A stretch of 64,000 nt of DNA from Pirellulaceae bacterium (GTDB lineage: Bacteria > Planctomycetota > Planctomycetia > Pirellulales > Pirellulaceae). This document shows, piece after piece, positions 33,755 to 42,152 of the stretch. Below the pieces are notes generated by a model, which did not search any database, was not told where the DNA came from, and saw nothing but the letters and a program-made list of their open reading frames with translations. The stretch covers positions 61,017-125,016 of the forward strand of contig JAGFJK010000088.1 of the NCBI GenBank assembly GCA_024102795.1, in the 5' to 3' direction. The first letter of the stretch is position 1, and each line of letters opens with the position of its first letter. The translations under genes were made by a program, and so were the position numbers.

Positions 33755-35250
33755 ACGTCGTGATTTGGGCGCGGGTTTCGTCCCGTGAGCAGAAGGAAGG
33801 GTATTCGATTGACGCCCAGCTTCGGGTGGCCCGCGAGCGGGCAAACACAAACGGGTGGCAGGTCGCCCGCGAATTCGTCGTCGCGGAGTCCGCCAAGCGC
33901 GGTGCCGAGCGAACGGTCTTCAACCAGATGTACGCATGGGTGAAGACAAACGCCAAACGCGAGAAGATCAAGGCGATCCTGAGCCACAAGCTCGACCGCG
34001 TCTGCCGCAACATGCGAGATGCCGTTCGCCTTCAGGAACTCGAGGACGCCTGCGGCGTGCAGTTGGCGTTCGTTGATAACCAGTTCGGCCCAGGCGCGGC
34101 GGGGGCGCTGTCATTCAACGTAATGGCCGCCGTTGCCCAGTATTACAGCGACAACCTGCGGGCCGAGGTGCTGAAGGGCATGGACGAGAAAGTCCGCCAG
34201 GGCTGGCCCACGGGCCTCGCGCCCTACGGTTACGTCAACGTCGAAGACCGCGAGCAACCCGTCCAACCGCACCCTGAGAAGTCGCGGACGCTGATCCGCA
34301 TGTTCGAGCTGTACGCGACGGGCCGGTACACGTTCGAGAGTCTCGCCGACGTGCTCCAGAGGGAAGGGCATGTCTACCGCGCCAGCCATCCGCGCTTCCA
34401 CCGCACGGCGCTGTCGTACATCCTCGGAAACCGATTCTACATCGGCGAACTGCACCGAAATGGGCAGGTTTTCGAGGGACGATACCAGCGACTGATCGAC
34501 CGCGCGACGTTCGACACCTGCCAAGACATCATGAATGGCCGCAACCGCCGCACGGGCCACCCCGAGCACCCGCTGGCCGGCGGCTTGTTCCAATGCGCCT
34601 ATTGCGGGCAGGCGATCACGGGCGAACGCATCCGCCGCAAGCTCAAAGGCGGCGGCGTCCGCGAACACCTGTATTACCGTTGCGCCAATAATCACCCCGG
34701 TCCCGACCACCCCACGGTGCGCTGGACCGCAGGGGACTTCGAGGACGCCATCGTCGAAGATCTGGATCGAATGCGCTTGCCGACGCCCGGCATCGCCCAG
34801 TGGTTCCGCACGGCGGTCTCGGCGGCGCTTGACGACGTGACCGCCTACCAACGGCGTCAGGTGACAACGCTGGCCAAGCGCAAGACCGAATTGGCGACAA
34901 TGCAGGACCGCCTCCTGAACGCCTACCTCGCGGGCACGGTCGAGGAGGTCGTCTACAAGGCCAAGACGAACGAACTCAAAGGCGAGGCGGCGCGGGCCGA
35001 CGAAGAACTCGCCAAGTTGGGCAACGTGGCCCCAGGACGCGCCGAGGCGGCCCTGGCGCTATTCGATTGGACCCAGCGGGCGGCGGTTTCGTGGCGCGGT
35101 TCAAACAACGCCACGCGGCGCGAGATACTCGAATCCGTTTGTTTGAACCGTACTTTGGGCGACGTAAACCTAGTCGCCATAAAGAGAAAGCCCTTCGACG
35201 TTTTCGCCGAAGGGCTCGAAATACAGAATAGTCGGGGCGATAGGATTTGA
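33751..35250 (+). CDS. Large serine recombinase (prophage integrase)
   Basis: The protein has 499 residues. The resolvase domain begins VIWARVSSREQ, with the catalytic Ser at residue 10, and includes SHKLDRVCRNMRDAV near residue 82. The DNA-binding recombinase domain follows (GWPTGLAPYGYVN near 160). A zinc ribbon at about 275-315 (FQCAYCGQAITGER and YYRCANN) and a coiled-coil C-terminus (TLAKRKTELATMQDRLLNAY) complete a large serine integrase. It integrates and, with a helper, excises the element. Its stop codon lies inside the tRNA-Pro gene, so the att core is probably the tRNA 3' part and the C-terminus may change when the prophage excises. Confidence 0.92.
   Translation: MNVVIWARVSSREQKEGYSIDAQLRVARERANTNGWQVAREFVVAESAKRGAERTVFNQMYAWVKTNAKREKIKAILSHKLDRVCRNMRDAVRLQELEDACGVQLAFVDNQFGPGAAGALSFNVMAAVAQYYSDNLRAEVLKGMDEKVRQGWPTGLAPYGYVNVEDREQPVQPHPEKSRTLIRMFELYATGRYTFESLADVLQREGHVYRASHPRFHRTALSYILGNRFYIGELHRNGQVFEGRYQRLIDRATFDTCQDIMNGRNRRTGHPEHPLAGGLFQCAYCGQAITGERIRRKLKGGGVREHLYYRCANNHPGPDHPTVRWTAGDFEDAIVEDLDRMRLPTPGIAQWFRTAVSAALDDVTAYQRRQVTTLAKRKTELATMQDRLLNAYLAGTVEEVVYKAKTNELKGEAARADEELAKLGNVAPGRAEAALALFDWTQRAAVSWRGSNNATRREILESVCLNRTLGDVNLVAIKRKPFDVFAEGLEIQNSRGDRI
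35189..35216 (-). terminator. Probable terminator of tRNA-Pro, inside the recombinase 3' end
   Basis: A perfect 9-bp stem (AGCCCTTCG at 35189-35197 with CGAAGGGCT at 35208-35216) has a 10-base loop. On the minus strand it begins 16 nt after the tRNA 3' end and is followed by TTTCTCTTT, the layout of a terminator for the tRNA. It is at the same time coding sequence for the recombinase C-terminus. Confidence 0.65.
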
Positions 35251-35305
35251 ACCTACGACCTCTGCGTCCCGAACGCAGCGCTCTACCAGGCTGAGCCACG
35301 CCCCG
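35232..35305 (-). tRNA. tRNA-Pro (anticodon CGG)
   Basis: The minus strand folds as a complete 74-nt tRNA: acceptor CGGGGCG/CGCCCCG with discriminator A, D arm GCTC/GAGC with AGCCTGGTA loop, anticodon stem CTGCG/CGCAG with loop TTCGGGA (anticodon CGG), and a T arm with loop TTCAAAT closed by GTAGG/CCTAT. CCA is not encoded. Its 3' part lies toward the prophage and its 5' part toward the chromosome, so the tRNA was probably the integration target and stays functional. Confidence 0.95.
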
Positions 35306-35625
35306 TGGTGGTAATCTGATTATCGTAACGGGTGTCCGGCCGCGGTCAACCGCAGTTCACAGGCCCGGGAACCCAAATTTCCGCCCGCCGTCGGAACCGA
35401 CGACTCGGCGGGTACCGACCCGAGCGATTGGCCCCCCGCGGCCCGCTTCCTCTCACGGCCCGTTCCTATCAGACAAGCGGCCCGCTGAAAGGTTCCCAAT
35501 CACAAGATGGAGCGTTCGACCTACGAGCCCAAGGGGCGACAAGGCGAGAGGGCGAGAGGGTAGCGTAAGCGTTCACACCTCTTAGTCACTTAGATACGCG
35601 ACAAGGAATCAATCAACCACTTCTG

Positions 35626-36056
35626 GCCCCCTCCCCGCTTCGAGATCGTGCAGCTTATAAGTTGAATTAGATCAGAGGTTTACGGTGAGTTGCCACAATT
35701 TGGGGACGAATCGTTCAAGAATCCTCACAAGTTGGCTTCGGGCGCTGTCTTTACGCCCCAGGCGTTGAACATCCCAGCCCAGGGTCGCCCGCTTCGGGCG
35801 CACCCTGGGTACACGACAGCCTTGAAGCCCCATTACGCCGAAGGCGTTGCACAAGGCGCCTTGTGGAACGCCTTCGGCGTACAAGGGAACTCGAAATCAC
35901 GACCTCACCCAGGGGGCGCCCGAAGCGGGCGACCCTGGGCTGTGAATGTGGAACGCCTTCGGCGTACGGGAACGCCAAGAGCGCTCTTGCAACGCTCTAA
36001 ACTCTGACGAGTTTGAAACTTAAGAGCTGCACGATCTCGAAGCGGGGAGGGAGCCG
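35626..36056. repeat. Element of about 430 bp with nested inverted repeats (MITE-like)
   Basis: The outer ends are inverted copies of a roughly 30-bp word (CCCTCCCCGCTTCGAGATC and GTGCAGCT, at 35627-35657 and 36021-36055, few mismatches). Inside are two 36-bp inverted arms (35775-35810 and 35907-35942) that match at 35 of 36 positions and are themselves hairpins. At the centre is a 48-bp near-perfect palindrome (35834-35881; one mismatched pair). No protein is encoded by it that I recognise. It fits a non-autonomous mobile element or a planctomycete repeat cluster. The DNA between the tRNA and this element (35306-35625) shows no gene. Confidence 0.75.
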
Positions 36057-36162
36057 GAGTTCCACCGAATGGCTGGAGAGCCAGCACGAACCACGAAGCG
36101 AGATTTTCGGGCCAGAGCCGGGCCAACCCCTACGAGTTGGCAGTTGGGCCCCGGCCGTGGCC

Positions 36163-37938
36163 CTACGAATCCAGGGCTTGGCTGGGGGTGGCGGCCTGGG
36201 TGGGACGCCAGTCCACGAGGTGCAGTTCCACGCTGCGGCGGCCGCGAAACTCGTTGATCACCGGCCGGTAGGCGATGTCCAGCGGTTCGTCCAGTTTCGC
36301 GGTCAGCTCGTCGGCCCATTCACCCTGCCCGAACGCCATCGCCCGCAAGCTGACCTGGTGCTGCGTGATCTTCAGCGCCAAATGCCGCTCGCCGCCGCCA
36401 ATCCGCCGAGGCGGTTCGGCCAGCCGCACTCCGGTCGCGCACAGCGTGGGACGCGGGTTGCCGGCGCCGAACGGAGCAAGCTGCTCGATCTGCTGCACGG
36501 TTTGCAGCGTCAACTGGCTCAGCGGCGCCTCGGCGTCGATCCGCACCTCGGCCACTCGATCCGCCTCGGTCAGCTCGCCCGCCACGTGCTCGCAAAACGC
36601 CTCGCGGAACGCTTCCACCGCGGCCGGGTCGATCTTCAGCCCGGCGGCCGCCGCATGGCCGCCGTGTGCCAGCAGATGCTCGCCGCACACCGCCAGCGCC
36701 TCGTGCAGATTCACGCCATGCGGGCTGCGCGCCGACCCCATGCCGGGCTTCGCGCCCAACTGGTCCAGCGAAATCATGACCACTGGCAAATGATACTTCT
36801 CAGCCAGCCGGCCGGCCACGATCCCGATCACTCCCGGATGCCAGCCTTCGCCGGCCAGCACCAGCGCCGGATCGCCTTCCGGATCGAACTGTTCGCAGGC
36901 CTGCTTGTGAGCCGCCAGGTAGATGCTCCGCTCCAGGCTGGTCCGGCTGTTGTTCAGCTCATGGATGTATTCGGCCAATGCCTGAGCGCGCTGAGCGACG
37001 TCGGTCGTCAGCAGTTCCACGCCCAACTGAGCTTGCCCCAGTCGTCCGGCCGCATTCAGCCGCGGGGCCAGCGTGAACGCCAGATCCTCGCTGCCCAGCC
37101 GCTGTTTCTCCAGCAGGCCGGTCACCTGCAGCAGGGCCTGCAGGCCCGCGCCGGGCTGCTCCCTCAGGCTGAGCAAACCGTGCCGGACGAAGATCCGGTT
37201 TTCGTCCACCAGCGGCACCACGTCGGCCACCGTGCCCAGGGCCGCCAGCCCCACGGCACTGACCAGAAAATGCCGCATCCGCTCCGTCACCCGTTCACCG
37301 CCGGCGGCCCGGCGGCAGATCGACCAGGCCAGCTTGAACGCCACGCCCGCTCCGCACAACGACGGGAACGGGTACGCGGTCCCCGGCAGGCGCGGGTGCA
37401 CGATGGCCGCGGCGTCCGGCAACCGCTGGCCCGGCTCGTGGTGGTCCGTGATGATCAGCTCCAGCCCCAGTTCCCGCGCCCGATCCGCTTCGCGGCAACT
37501 GCCGATGCCGCAGTCCACCGTCACGACCAGCGACGCCCCGCGGCGGGCCAGCGTTTCCAGCGCCTCGGCATTCAGCCCGTAGCCTTCGTCCAACCGATTG
37601 GGGACGTAGTAGCCGACGTCGCCGCCCAGCATCCGCAGGCAGGAATAAAGCAGGGCAGTGGCCGTCATGCCGTCGGCGTCATAATCGCCGTAGATCAGAA
37701 TCCGCCGGCCGGCCTGCAGCGCGGCCAGAATCCGCTCGGACGCCTCTGGCACTCCCGGCAGCAGATCCGGGTCGAGCAGCCCGCTGAGCCTGGCGTCCAG
37801 AAAATCCCGGGCCCGCCGCGGATCGTGCACTCCGCGGCTGAGCAACAACTGGGCGACTACCGCCGGCACCGCCGCCGCTCGTTCCAGTTCCGCTATCCGC
37901 ACGGCATCGTGCGAGTGGATCCGCCAGCGCTTGCCCAT
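36163..37938 (-). CDS. recJ: Single-stranded-DNA-specific exonuclease RecJ
   Basis: The protein has 591 residues, the usual length. The DHH phosphoesterase motifs are all present: ILIYGDYDADGMTATALLYS near residue 80, VVTVDCGIGS near 135 and LIITDHHEPGQ near 162. SLCGAGVAFKLAW follows, and the DHHA1 domain has LAHGGHAAAAGLKID near 425. It degrades single-stranded DNA 5' to 3' in recombination and mismatch repair. It ends the minus-strand pair that starts with rpmG; it is the first clear chromosomal gene beyond the prophage junction. Confidence 0.95.
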   Translation of the reverse strand: MGKRWRIHSHDAVRIAELERAAAVPAVVAQLLLSRGVHDPRRARDFLDARLSGLLDPDLLPGVPEASERILAALQAGRRILIYGDYDADGMTATALLYSCLRMLGGDVGYYVPNRLDEGYGLNAEALETLARRGASLVVTVDCGIGSCREADRARELGLELIITDHHEPGQRLPDAAAIVHPRLPGTAYPFPSLCGAGVAFKLAWSICRRAAGGERVTERMRHFLVSAVGLAALGTVADVVPLVDENRIFVRHGLLSLREQPGAGLQALLQVTGLLEKQRLGSEDLAFTLAPRLNAAGRLGQAQLGVELLTTDVAQRAQALAEYIHELNNSRTSLERSIYLAAHKQACEQFDPEGDPALVLAGEGWHPGVIGIVAGRLAEKYHLPVVMISLDQLGAKPGMGSARSPHGVNLHEALAVCGEHLLAHGGHAAAAGLKIDPAAVEAFREAFCEHVAGELTEADRVAEVRIDAEAPLSQLTLQTVQQIEQLAPFGAGNPRPTLCATGVRLAEPPRRIGGGERHLALKITQHQVSLRAMAFGQGEWADELTAKLDEPLDIAYRPVINEFRGRRSVELHLVDWRPTQAATPSQALDS

Positions 37939-38027
37939 CGTCGTCCTGACCGGGAACGAGAATCTTCGTCGGAATTCGCGGAACGCGGAATTCGCGGAAA
38001 TGGAAGCTCCCCAGCGGGAGTCCCGAA

Positions 38028-38192
38028 CTACTTCTTCTTCTCGTTGTGCACGGTGTGCCGCCGCAACCGCGGGCTGTACTTCAACAGCTTCAGCTTCTCG
38101 CCGCCCGGCTTGCGGCGGATCGTGTAGTTGTAGTCCCCCGTCTCCTCACAGACCAGGAACATCGTCTCGACTTTCTTCTTGCTCTTGGCCAT
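38028..38192 (-). CDS. rpmG: 50S ribosomal protein L33 (bL33)
   Basis: This short 54-residue gene begins MAKSKKKVETMFLVCEETGD, then YNYTIRRKPGGEKLKLLKYS, and ends PRLRRHTVHNEKKK: the bL33 fold and basic tail. Only one Cys (residue 15) remains of the possible zinc site, so it is the zinc-free (C-) type. It stands upstream of recJ and may be co-transcribed with it. Confidence 0.92.
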   Translation of the reverse strand: MAKSKKKVETMFLVCEETGDYNYTIRRKPGGEKLKLLKYSPRLRRHTVHNEKKK

Positions 38193-38623
38193 CGCGCCAA
38201 TCTCCCCAAAACTCTCGCCAGGATTCAGAGGTCCCGTATTCTACACCAAACTCCAAGCCGTGCGACAGGGGAACCCGAACGCGGAAATAACTCCTCGCCC
38301 CACGTCCGATTCTGCTTACGGCGTCTGGGCAACCGACCTGCCGCTCAGCGTCCGAATGTTCGCTCGGCGGCCGATCCTCCGCAAGGCCAGCCCGGGCAAG
38401 CCGTCTGGACTGTGCGAGCCGGCCAACCGGCCGTGGAGCCGCCTGGAAATTACCACCTTTTGAGAGATAAATATGTCTTTCAAGGGGGTAAACGGCCGGT
38501 TTCCGTAGCCGGTTTTTGCTTGCGTTTAGCGCCAAATCGGTTAGCTTAGCGGTCAAAATCCATTACAATACTGTTTGAATTCATCGACCCTCTCTGCAGA
38601 CTGATCGTCGGAGCCGATATCTC
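38193..38623. other. Divergent promoter region between rpmG and the terpenoid-cyclase-like gene
   Basis: About 430 bp without a gene separate two divergent genes. On the plus strand TTAGCT (38541-38546) and TACAAT (38564-38569) are 17 bp apart, a plausible sigma-70 promoter 55 bp before the start at 38624. Direct repeats of CCGGTTT occur around 38490-38515. Nothing else stands out. Confidence 0.35.
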
Positions 38624-40258
38624 ATGGCCAGCCAGACTCCCGCCAGTCCGTCCTCTCCCTCTCCCAAGCCCCCCCGTGCAGCGGCCGCGAAGCCGGCGAT
38701 GGCGAAACCTCTGCCGCCGCAGCAGCAGGCGATGGCGGCTCAAGCCGCCGACGTCGAGGTGCTGGAGGACGATGACGCTCTGGAGGAGGAAGAAGCGCCC
38801 GGCCGGCGGCGTTCGAGGTTTCTGCTGCTGAATGCCGTTCCCAGTTGGATGGTCAGCATGGTCGTGCATGCCGTGTTGCTGATCGTGCTGGCCCTGCTGA
38901 GTTTTGGCCCGGACCTGGAGCAGGTCAAGACAATGCTCAGCGTTGTGCCGTCGGAGGTCGAGGAGGAGATCGAGCAGTTCGAGATGGAGGAGTTCGAGCC
39001 GCTGGACGTGGAGGTGACCGAGGTGACCACGCCGACTCCGGTGGCGGCGGTGGCGACGGAGGTTCCTCAGGAAGTGACCGAGGTGGCGGTGGCCAACGAC
39101 GTCGATGCGGCGCCGGTGCACGTGGACCTGGTGGACTTCAGCGAGCGGACCGCTCCGCGCAACGACCTGATGGCGGAAATCGGTTCGGTCAGCGGCAGCG
39201 GGCTGGAAGGCCGCGGGGCCGCTCAGCGCGGCCAGATGATCGCCAAGTACGGCGGCACGCCGGGCAGCGAGGAGGCGGTGGCCCGGGCCCTGAAGTGGCT
39301 GGCCCTGCATCAGTTGCCCAACGGGGCCTGGAGTTTCGACCATCGCAACGCGCTGACCTGCCAGGGCAAGTGCTCCGGGCAGGGGACCCTGGACCGGGGC
39401 TTCAACGGGGCGACGGCGATGGCCCTGTTGCCGTTCCTGGGAGCGGGTCAGACGCACAAGGAAGGCAAGTACCAGGAGACGGTGCGGCGCGGGCTGTACT
39501 ATCTGCTGAGCGTGCAGAAGCCGGACGGGTCGTTGTTCGAAAGCGGCGGCAGCATGTATTCACACGGCCTGTGCGCCATCACGCTGTGCGAAGCGTACGC
39601 GATGACTCAGGACCGCGAACTGATGATGCCCGCCCAGGCGTCGCTGAACTTCATCATGTACGCTCAGGATCCGGTGGGCGGCGGCTGGCGCTATCAGCCC
39701 AAGCAGGCCGGCGACACGTCCGTGGTCGGCTGGCAGTTGATGGCCCTCAAAAGCGGCCACATGGCGTATCTGCAGGTCAGTCCGAACACGGTGCTGGGCA
39801 CGACCAAGTTCCTGGATTCGGTCCAGTCGGACAGCGGCTCGAAGTATGGCTATACGGGACCCGGCGCGGGGACGGCGACCACGGCGGTCGGCCTGCTGTG
39901 CCGCATGTACCTGGGCTGGAAGAAGGATAACGCGGCCCTGGAACGCGGCGTGGAGTTCCTGAGTGCCACGGGACCCTCGAAGACCAACTTGTATTACAAC
40001 TACTACGCGACTCAGGTCATGCGGCATTACGAAGGCGACAAGTGGAAGAAGTGGAACGACGAGCAGCGGGACTGGCTGGTCGCGTCTCAGAGCCGCGAGG
40101 GGCACATGGAAGGCAGTTGGCTGATCAAGGGCGACCATGGTTCCGACCGCGGCGGCCGTCTGTACTGCACGTCGATGGCCACGATGATCCTGGAAGTTTA
40201 CTACCGGCACCTGCCGATCTTCCGCAAGGAATCGACCACCGAGGAGTTCCCGCTGTAG
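38624..40258 (+). CDS. Membrane-anchored terpenoid-cyclase/prenyltransferase-fold protein
   Basis: This 544-residue protein has four zones: a disordered Pro/Ala-rich start (1-70); one transmembrane helix at about 75-97 (WMVSMVVHAVLLIVLALLSF); an acidic periplasmic spacer with TonB-like Glu/Val repeats (110-165); and from about 215 a repeat of alpha-alpha hairpins typical of squalene-cyclase and prenyltransferase folds (LALHQLPNGAWSFDHRNALT, MYSHGLCAITLCEAYAM, VVGWQLMALKSGHM). The cyclase catalytic DxDD motif was not found, so it is probably a binding or scaffold protein. Such proteins are common in planctomycetes; the TM part resembles TonB/energy-transducer anchors. Confidence 0.8.
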   Translation: MASQTPASPSSPSPKPPRAAAAKPAMAKPLPPQQQAMAAQAADVEVLEDDDALEEEEAPGRRRSRFLLLNAVPSWMVSMVVHAVLLIVLALLSFGPDLEQVKTMLSVVPSEVEEEIEQFEMEEFEPLDVEVTEVTTPTPVAAVATEVPQEVTEVAVANDVDAAPVHVDLVDFSERTAPRNDLMAEIGSVSGSGLEGRGAAQRGQMIAKYGGTPGSEEAVARALKWLALHQLPNGAWSFDHRNALTCQGKCSGQGTLDRGFNGATAMALLPFLGAGQTHKEGKYQETVRRGLYYLLSVQKPDGSLFESGGSMYSHGLCAITLCEAYAMTQDRELMMPAQASLNFIMYAQDPVGGGWRYQPKQAGDTSVVGWQLMALKSGHMAYLQVSPNTVLGTTKFLDSVQSDSGSKYGYTGPGAGTATTAVGLLCRMYLGWKKDNAALERGVEFLSATGPSKTNLYYNYYATQVMRHYEGDKWKKWNDEQRDWLVASQSREGHMEGSWLIKGDHGSDRGGRLYCTSMATMILEVYYRHLPIFRKESTTEEFPL

Positions 40259-40332
40259 GAACGGCTCTCTGACTCGCCTTGCTCGCAGGCCAAAGGCAAA
40301 CTGTAGAGTAGCCAGCGGAGCCTCGGAATCCG

Positions 40333-41094
40333 ATGCGGGTGCTGCCGGTCATCGATCTCAAGCATGGCCAGGTGGTACACGCGATCGCCGGGCGGCGCGA
40401 AAACTACGAGCCGGTAAGCAGCCGGCTGACCGAGTCGCCCAGCCCTTCCAGCGTGGCCGCGGCGTTCGCCCGGCTCGGACTGACCCAGGCCTACGTCGCG
40501 GACCTGGATGCCATCGCGGGCGAGCAACCGGACAGGGAAAGTCTGCGTCGGATCGGGCAGCAGGGTTTGCGCATCTGGCTGGACGCGGGTCTGGCGACGC
40601 CCCGCCAGGCACACGAGCTGCGAGAGCAGCTTGGCGAAGCGGGCCTGCTGGCGGCCGCCATCGTGGGACTTGAATCGGTCGCCGACCCGGCTCTGCTACG
40701 TTCGCTTTGTGCGGCGACCGGGCCGGAACTGGCCGTCTTCAGCCTCGACCTGCGCGACGGCCGGCCGCTGGCGGGAACCGGCTGGGGTAGCAAGTCGCCT
40801 TTAGAGATCGCCCAGTTTGCCTGGGACTCAGGTTTCCGGCGGATGATCGTCCTGGACCTGGCGGGAGTCGGTACTGGGCAGGGGGTGGCTCATGGCAGGC
40901 TGCTTTGTGAGCTCAAACGGCAGCTTCCGGAGCTGTCCCTGGTGTCTGGCGGTGGAGTGCGTAGTCTGGAGGACTTGAGGCAACTGCACTTGCTTGGTTG
41001 CGACGCGGCTCTGGTTGCGTCGGCACTGCATGCGGGTGCGCTAGGTGCCGAGGACCTGCTGGCTGTGGAAAGCTGGCCGGTTCGTTCGGCGTGA
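40333..41094 (+). CDS. HisA/HisF-related TIM-barrel protein
   Basis: The protein has 253 residues. The start VLPVIDLKHGQVVHAIAG is the HisA/HisF first strand with its catalytic Asp; the second Asp is in FSLDLRDGRPLAG near residue 138; phosphate-binding loops appear as LDLAGVGTGQG and LVSGGGVRSLEDL near 176 and 207. Sequence features are closer to the separate HisAF-related group (TIGR00734) than to true HisA. In methane- and methanol-metabolising microbes that group is linked to tetrahydromethanopterin synthesis; planctomycetes also carry such C1 genes, so a role there is a reasonable guess, not shown here. Confidence 0.75.
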   Translation: MRVLPVIDLKHGQVVHAIAGRRENYEPVSSRLTESPSPSSVAAAFARLGLTQAYVADLDAIAGEQPDRESLRRIGQQGLRIWLDAGLATPRQAHELREQLGEAGLLAAAIVGLESVADPALLRSLCAATGPELAVFSLDLRDGRPLAGTGWGSKSPLEIAQFAWDSGFRRMIVLDLAGVGTGQGVAHGRLLCELKRQLPELSLVSGGGVRSLEDLRQLHLLGCDAALVASALHAGALGAEDLLAVESWPVRSA

Positions 41095-41364
41095 GGATTT
41101 GCCGTTTTTACAATCCTGTGTAAGAAGGGAATTACGGCGGTGGTTGCCGGTCTGTCGCCAGGCTGCGGTCGGCCAGGAAGTTCTGGGCACAAACCGCACG
41201 CTTCAAATGGTTTACGAGCGGCGGTTTGATTTCTCCGCAGAATCATACCGGCCGCTGGCACGGAACGTGCTGACGGTTGTAGGCAACTTTCTTCGGCGGC
41301 ATTGCCTCTGGCGGGTGGAACCCGTCAGTTACTCGACTTCGCAAGTTGCAAAGGAGTGCACATC

Positions 41365-42066
41365 ATGCAGCGGTTGGCTCGTATCACGTTTCTCTCCGCC
41401 GGCCTGGTGGTGTTCGGGATCGCCCCGGCCATTGCCCAGCAGCCGCCCCGCACCGGCGGCGTTCCGCCGATTTCGAGACCCACGGCAGTGGCGCCGGCAA
41501 CTGCTCCCGCCGCGACCCCCGCGGCGGGCGGCGTACAGATTGCCGTGATCGACGTCAGCTACGTGTTCAAGAATTTCCAGCGGTTCAATCAGCGGATGGA
41601 GGGGATGAAGCAGGAGGTGGAGACGTTTGAGGGCGAGTTGCGGAACCAGCAGAAGTCGATCGTGGACGTGGCCCAGAAGATGAAGGAGTACAATCCGAAC
41701 AGTCCGGAGTACAAGAACCTGGAGGAAACGGCCACTCGCCAGCGCGTGGCCCTGCAGACGCAGGCCGAACTGAAGAAGAAGGACATCTTGGAGGACGAGG
41801 CGCAGAGCTATTACGAAGCATACACGGAGATTCAAAACGTGGTGACGGCGATCGCCGACCGGCACGGGATCGGGTTGGTCCTGCGTTTTGATCGGGAAGA
41901 GATCAGCCCCGACGATCGTTCGTCGGTGCTGCGAGGGGTGAATCGGGCCATCGTGTTCCAGCGGAACCTGGACATCACCGACATGGTGCTGGAGACCCTG
42001 AATCGCCCCGTGGCAACTGGTCGTGCTCCGATTGGTCCGGCAGGTCCTGGTGTTCGCCCCCGCTGA
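41365..42066 (+). CDS. OmpH/Skp-family periplasmic chaperone
   Basis: The protein has 233 residues: a Sec signal (MQRLARITFLSAGLVVFGIA, cleaved after AIAQ), then an Ala/Pro-rich linker, then the OmpH core from about residue 56 (IAVIDVSYVFKNFQRFNQRM, a long coiled coil with LRNQQKSIVDVAQKMKEYNP, and a return strand HGIGLVLRFDREEISPDD). It guards outer-membrane proteins in the periplasm. The start at 41365 has AAGGAG 8 nt upstream. The 270 bp before it hold no gene that I see. Confidence 0.85.
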   Translation: MQRLARITFLSAGLVVFGIAPAIAQQPPRTGGVPPISRPTAVAPATAPAATPAAGGVQIAVIDVSYVFKNFQRFNQRMEGMKQEVETFEGELRNQQKSIVDVAQKMKEYNPNSPEYKNLEETATRQRVALQTQAELKKKDILEDEAQSYYEAYTEIQNVVTAIADRHGIGLVLRFDREEISPDDRSSVLRGVNRAIVFQRNLDITDMVLETLNRPVATGRAPIGPAGPGVRPR

Positions 42067-42082
42067 GGGAAGGCCCACGGCA

Positions 42083-42120
42083 ACGGCACGCAGCGGACTC
42101 CGGCTGCGTGCCGTTTTTTT
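42083..42120 (+). terminator. Terminator of the OmpH/Skp gene
   Basis: A perfect 12-bp stem, ACGGCACGCAGC with GCTGCGTGCCGT (42083-42094 and 42103-42114), closes an 8-base loop and is followed by seven T. It lies 16 bp after the stop. Confidence 0.95.
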
Positions 42121-42124
42121 GTTT

Positions 42125-42147
42125 GAAACGACCTCAGAGGTCGTTTC
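42125..42147. terminator. Perfect hairpin at the convergent gene junction
   Basis: GAAACGACCTC (42125-42135) and GAGGTCGTTTC (42137-42147) pair perfectly around one base. It lies between the OmpH terminator and the end of the crotonase gene (42153), so it probably helps stop transcription arriving from the minus strand. It has no T-run on that strand. Confidence 0.5.
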
Positions 42148-42152
42148 GCCGA

